Below, piece after piece: positions 6,273-9,461 of a DNA stretch of 9,461 bases. Every line of letters begins with the position of its first letter. Position 1 is the stretch's first letter. Made by a program: the position numbers and the translations under genes. The notes under the pieces were generated by a model, which did not search any database, had not been told where the DNA came from, and saw only the letters and a list, made by a program, of their open reading frames with translations. The stretch spans positions 1 through 9,461 of the forward strand of contig RCNQ01000139.1 of the NCBI GenBank assembly GCA_003731675.1, given 5' to 3'. The DNA is from Bacteroidetes/Chlorobi group bacterium ChocPot_Mid. Lineage in GTDB: Bacteria; Bacteroidota; Ignavibacteria; Kapaibacteriales; UBA2268.

Positions 6273-7094
6273 CTATTCAATTTTAGTAGGGTCCCATGCA
6301 ACGCGATAATTCTCATTGAAATCTTCCATCAATAGCATATCATCTTCACTTATCTCAAAATCGAATATATCTGCATTTTCTTTAATCCGCTCTGGATGAA
6401 TAGATTTTGGCAACACAACTGTCCCAACTTGCAAAGCCCATCTAATCATTATCTGTGCAGGTGTTTTTGAATATTTTTCTGCTAATTCTACTAATTTCGG
6501 GTCTTTGAATTTCTTACCTCTCACCAAAGGAGTATATGCTTCAACAATAATATTCCTTCTGTTACAATATGAAAGTATATCCTTTTGATATAAATATGGG
6601 CTGAATTCGATTTGATTTACCAATGGTTTGAATGGAGAACCGTGTAAAACTTCTTCCATATGTCTGATTGTGTAGTTGCTAACTCCAATTGAACTTGCCT
6701 TCTTATCATCATAAAGCTGTATTAAAGCTCTCCAAGTGTCAATCCTTGTTTTTGGCTGGGGCCAATGAATCAAATAGAGGTCAATATAATCAAACTTAAG
6801 TTTTTTAAGACTTTTGTAAAATGCATTAATTGTTGTATCGTATCCTTGGTCGCTGTTCCAAACTTTTGTTGTAACAAATATTTCCTCACGGGGTACTCCG
6901 CTGTCCCTGACAGCTTTACCAACATCTTCTTCGTTAGCATAAAGAGCGGCAGTATCTATATGCCGATACCCAATGTCCAGTGCGTAACGGACTGCTTCAT
7001 AAGTTTCCTTTCCAGGTTTACTCAGATAAGTACCAAGTCCAAGTACTGGTATTTCCACACCATTATTCAGTTTCCACTTTGTTGTAATATCCAT
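6273..7094 (-). CDS. Aldo/keto reductase (2,5-diketogluconate reductase-like)
   Basis: A cytoplasmic NAD(P)H-dependent carbonyl reductase of the aldo/keto reductase superfamily, 273 residues with the chosen start, the normal size for the bacterial prostaglandin-F-synthase/2,5-diketogluconate-reductase group. The catalytic tetrad is D47 (HIDTA), Y52 (LYANE), K77 (TTKVW) and H110 (LIHWPQ). The barrel motif GVEIPVLGLGTYLS starts at 12, GVSNY is present, and the cofactor-binding PKSIHPERIKEN begins at P229. An in-frame ATG at 7136 would add 14 residues (MLFCNKKKYFLRET) with no family similarity. The ATG at 7094 has a GAGGG ribosome site 5 nt before it, so I prefer it. It is the first gene of the operon and lies 25 nt before lpxB. 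Its substrate is unknown. It may simply share a promoter with the lipid A genes, since such reductases often detoxify aldehydes. Confidence 0.92.
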   Translation of the reverse strand: MDITTKWKLNNGVEIPVLGLGTYLSKPGKETYEAVRYALDIGYRHIDTAALYANEEDVGKAVRDSGVPREEIFVTTKVWNSDQGYDTTINAFYKSLKKLKFDYIDLYLIHWPQPKTRIDTWRALIQLYDDKKASSIGVSNYTIRHMEEVLHGSPFKPLVNQIEFSPYLYQKDILSYCNRRNIIVEAYTPLVRGKKFKDPKLVELAEKYSKTPAQIMIRWALQVGTVVLPKSIHPERIKENADIFDFEISEDDMLLMEDFNENYRVAWDPTKIE

Positions 7095-7099
7095 AGTTT

Positions 7100-7104
7100 C
7101 CCTC
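7100..7104 (-). promoter_or_regulatory. Ribosome binding site deciding the aldo/keto reductase start
   Basis: On the minus strand GAGGG is followed by the 5-nt spacer AAACT and then ATG at 7094. This is the best Shine-Dalgarno match in the window. It favours this start over the in-frame ATG 42 bp upstream. Confidence 0.7.
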
Positions 7105-7154
7105 AAAAAATACTTTTTTTTATTACAAAATAGCAAACTTTGATTTATTATTTA

Positions 7155-7162
7155 TATATTTG
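7155..7162 (+). promoter_or_regulatory. Candidate -7 promoter box for the M1 peptidase gene
   Basis: TATATTTG matches TAnnTTTG exactly. It lies 44 nt before the preferred ATG at 7207, a reasonable leader length. A TTTG at 7139-7142 is only 12 nt upstream, shorter than the usual spacing to a -33 element, so only the -7 half is convincing. The box is the left part of a 15-bp perfect palindrome (7155-7169: TATATTT, G, AAATATA), which might be an operator or just AT-rich chance. Confidence 0.33.
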
Positions 7163-7206
7163 AAATATAATTTAGCAAATATTTTTTGAAAGGTATAATA
7201 AAATTT

Positions 7207-9366
7207 ATGAAATTAATTGTAAGTATATTAATAATTTTTACTTTATTTAGTAAAATTTTCGCTCAAAACCTGCCTGATTATTTGGATCCGGGGGAACATA
7301 ACTTTGATAAAGCAGGGTATAAACTTTTTATTGAAAAAAAGAGAAATCCTAAACTTTTAAAGGAATATATCGCATTGGAAAAGAGGAATTATGATGTGTT
7401 AAGGTATGATTTATATATGGATTGGTATGATTTAATCTCCAAACATTTTGAAACCGGGAATTTATTAACTTTCGAAGCATCTAATAAAATTCAGTTGGTG
7501 ATTTTAGAGAATAATGTCAGCTTTATTGAACTGGATGCAATGCTACTAAATATTGAGAGTATAACAATCAACGGACAGCCATCAAACAATTCGAATAAAA
7601 AAGCATTAGGAATTTTAAAAGTAAATTTTAATCAAACATTCAATTCAGGGGATACTGTTGTTTTGGATATTAAATATAATTTTTCTTCAAGCGAAAATGA
7701 AGGAGGAATAAATGTCTATGAGAAAGGAACTCCGATAGAATTAGGTCCTCCACCAAATTATGACACGGTGTTCATAGAAGAAAAAATAGCTTATACTATG
7801 GCTGAACCAATTGATGCAAGGTATTGGATGCCTTGCAATGACAGACCATACGATAAAGCTCTTTCTTCTTTCACAGTAAAAGTTCCTAAGGGTTATACAG
7901 TAACATCAAATGGGCTTTTAACGAAAAAAGTTGATTTGGCAGATTCATCAACATTTTTCTGGAAACATGATTATCCTGTTACAACCTATCTCATGCATGC
8001 GGCGGCAAGTAAATATCATTATTACTATGACTGGTACAGAAGAGTAAGTAATCCAGATGATTCAATTAAAATAGAATATTATGTCTGGGAAAAAGATTTT
8101 CAGGATACATCAAGTGACGGGATGACTCATAATGCTACCTATGCTTTCAGGAACAGTGTAAAAATGATGGAGTTTTATTCAACTATCTTTGGCGAATATC
8201 CTTATGAGAGATACGGTATGGATGCTGTTCTTGATTGCTGGTTCGGTGGTATGGAACATCAGACAATTACTACATTACACAGAAATGTATTAAGAAAGAA
8301 AAACCGTTGGGGAGGCAATGCTGATAATGGCAATCAACTTGTTATTGCTCACGAGATGGCTCACCAGTGGTTAGGAGATTTGATTACTTGTGCTTCATGG
8401 AACGATATCTGGATTAATGAGGGTGGTGCCGTCTGGAGTGAAACATTGTGGCAGGGAAGGACGAATCCTGACAATTATAACTGGGCAATTATGGGTAAAA
8501 TGCAAACATATTTATATTATAACACACAGAATGTTCAACCACCGGTTTATGCTCCTCCAATCGATAATGTATTTAACTATGCTACAACTTATATGAAAGC
8601 AGGAAGTATTTACCACATGCTTGGTGTTATGCTGGGCAAAGAGAGATTTTTAGAAATTCTTAGGGAGATGTTTGCAGAATATGGATACAAATCTTTGGAT
8701 ACAGAGGAATTTAAAAATTTTCTGAAATCAAAAGTTGAAAATCCATCTGTTGATTTTGACACATTTTTCGAACAATGGATTTACAAAGCAGGGCATCCAA
8801 TATATATGGTAACGCATTCAACAAGAAAAAATCAAGCTGACGAATTTTATAAGGTTAATTTGAACTTAGCTCAACTACAAGAAGGAGATGATATACCCAA
8901 TGTTTTTCAAACATGTATGTGGGTAAAGTTTTTTGGTCCTGATGGAATAGTTTATATTGATAGTTTAGTCAATAAAGACAGAATAGAACAATTTACATTT
9001 ACTTTGCCATTTAAACCCGATTCACTTCAACTTGACACAGTCAAAACTCTATGTCAGGTTTACGCTTATGTAACAGACGTAGAGGATAACAGCGATAATG
9101 CGACAGTAATTGCAAATATTTATCCCAATCCAAGCATTAATAAAGATAAATCATTTCTCAGTTTGGAGCTAAAGGAAGATTCATTCATTGACATTGAGAT
9201 TAATGACAATTTAGGTCGAAAAATGGACAAGATTAAATCCGGATTTTTAACTTCTGGCTATCATTTATTTGATATTCAAACAAAAAATCTTGCATCAGGG
9301 ATTTACTTGATTTCGATTCAGTCTAAGGGAAAATTGATTACAAAACAATTAAATGTTTTAAAATAG
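7207..9366 (+). CDS. Secreted M1 family metallopeptidase with type IX secretion sorting domain
   Basis: A zinc aminopeptidase-type enzyme exported to the surface or medium. With the ATG start it has 719 residues. Residues 1-19 are a signal peptide (MKLIVSILIIF, cleavage likely IFA|Q). An N-terminal beta domain follows to about 270. The substrate motif GGMEH (347-351) stands where GAMEN is classical. The zinc site is HEMAH (382-386) with the third ligand E405 after exactly 18 residues, and the probable transition-state tyrosine is Y462 in YMKAG. Residues about 637-719 begin IYPNPS, contain IEINDNLGRK and end LASGIYLISIQSKGKLITKQLNVL. This is the Por-secretion (TIGR04183-type) tail recognised by the type IX system. 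A TTG 21 bp upstream (7186) is also open. I prefer the ATG because GAAAGG (7188-7193) precedes it, though with a long spacer. Aminopeptidase activity is family knowledge; the true substrate is unknown. A strong terminator follows 16 nt after the stop. Confidence 0.93.
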   Translation: MKLIVSILIIFTLFSKIFAQNLPDYLDPGEHNFDKAGYKLFIEKKRNPKLLKEYIALEKRNYDVLRYDLYMDWYDLISKHFETGNLLTFEASNKIQLVILENNVSFIELDAMLLNIESITINGQPSNNSNKKALGILKVNFNQTFNSGDTVVLDIKYNFSSSENEGGINVYEKGTPIELGPPPNYDTVFIEEKIAYTMAEPIDARYWMPCNDRPYDKALSSFTVKVPKGYTVTSNGLLTKKVDLADSSTFFWKHDYPVTTYLMHAAASKYHYYYDWYRRVSNPDDSIKIEYYVWEKDFQDTSSDGMTHNATYAFRNSVKMMEFYSTIFGEYPYERYGMDAVLDCWFGGMEHQTITTLHRNVLRKKNRWGGNADNGNQLVIAHEMAHQWLGDLITCASWNDIWINEGGAVWSETLWQGRTNPDNYNWAIMGKMQTYLYYNTQNVQPPVYAPPIDNVFNYATTYMKAGSIYHMLGVMLGKERFLEILREMFAEYGYKSLDTEEFKNFLKSKVENPSVDFDTFFEQWIYKAGHPIYMVTHSTRKNQADEFYKVNLNLAQLQEGDDIPNVFQTCMWVKFFGPDGIVYIDSLVNKDRIEQFTFTLPFKPDSLQLDTVKTLCQVYAYVTDVEDNSDNATVIANIYPNPSINKDKSFLSLELKEDSFIDIEINDNLGRKMDKIKSGFLTSGYHLFDIQTKNLASGIYLISIQSKGKLITKQLNVLK

Positions 9367-9382
9367 TTAATTTAAAGAAAGT

Positions 9383-9425
9383 GGGGATTCGGACACAAAA
9401 TCGTCTGAATTCCCTCTTTTTTTTT
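9383..9425 (+). terminator. Intrinsic terminator after the M1 peptidase gene
   Basis: GGGGATTCGGAC (9383-9394) pairs with GTCTGAATTCCC (9403-9414) over 12 bp with two G-U wobbles. The loop is the 8-nt ACAAAATC. TC and then nine T residues follow (9417-9425). It starts 16 nt after the TAG stop, the classic rho-independent layout. Confidence 0.9.
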
Positions 9426-9461
9426 ATTAATGCCAGGAAATCAATTTGGTTTATAAAAAAT

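Noticed and set aside
6765..7133. Plus-strand open frame of 122 codons opposite the aldo/keto reductase
   Set aside because: Lies antisense to a gene with a full catalytic tetrad. Its translation is cysteine- and phenylalanine-rich without any family pattern, typical of a shadow frame.
7095..7136. N-terminal extension of the aldo/keto reductase to the ATG at 7136
   Set aside because: The extra 14 residues do not resemble the family, and the GAGGG site lies inside the extension just before the ATG at 7094.
7194..7199. TATAAT on the plus strand as a sigma70-like -10 box
   Set aside because: It ends only 7 nt before the ATG at 7207, so it would require a leaderless transcript. A TAnnTTTG box further upstream and an AAAGG site favour an ordinary leader.
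7186..7206. TTG at 7186 as start of the M1 peptidase
   Set aside because: It adds seven residues before a signal peptide that is already complete from the ATG at 7207, and it has no ribosome site of its own.

Overview
The window is AT-rich chromosomal DNA from a Gram-negative member of the Fibrobacterota-Chlorobiota-Bacteroidota (FCB) group. The main evidence is a secreted M1 peptidase ending in a type IX secretion (Por) sorting domain, a complete lpxB to lpxK lipid A segment, and an outer-membrane barrel protein of a kind common in this group. The mix of Shine-Dalgarno-type sites (clear before the aldo/keto reductase) with TTG and GTG starts would suit an Ignavibacteria/Kapabacteria-type lineage as well as Bacteroidota proper. 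The sequence alone does not settle the phylum. I see no sign of mobile DNA, CRISPR, phage, tRNA or rRNA.

Layout. (1) 49-1992, plus strand: a secreted protein with a helix-hairpin-helix segment followed by a predicted beta-barrel. (2) 1975-2544, minus strand: a small M23/LytM-fold protein without a signal peptide. It converges on gene 1 and overlaps it by 18 bp. (3) 2724-7094, minus strand: a tight five-gene operon read in the order aldo/keto reductase, lpxB, DUF374 acyltransferase, lpxK, class-I glutamine amidotransferase (C26) lipoprotein. Its junctions are a 25-nt gap, an ATGA overlap, an ATGA overlap and an 8-bp overlap. It appears to end in an extended hairpin plus T9 tract that begins on the last stop codon (2635-2727). 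(4) 7095-7206: a divergent intergenic region with a Bacteroidota-type -7 box for the plus strand. (5) 7207-9366, plus strand: the M1 metallopeptidase with type IX sorting tail, followed by a clear intrinsic terminator at 9383-9425.

How the genes work together. LpxB makes the lipid A disaccharide and LpxK phosphorylates it at the 4' position. The DUF374 protein between them is well placed to be the late (secondary) acyltransferase, as in the LpxJ type. This makes the core of the operon an outer-membrane lipid A module. The flanking aldo/keto reductase and C26 lipoprotein are less obviously connected. The barrel protein, the C26 lipoprotein and the type IX cargo peptidase are all predicted cell-envelope or exported products, so the neighbourhood has a strong envelope theme.

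I did not find a clear new biological system. The items most worth a second look are the M23 protein that keeps its zinc ligands but has lost both catalytic histidines, the exported C26 amidotransferase translationally coupled to lpxK, the DUF374/LpxJ-like gene inside the lipid A operon, the helix-hairpin-helix/barrel fusion, and the unusual operon terminator.
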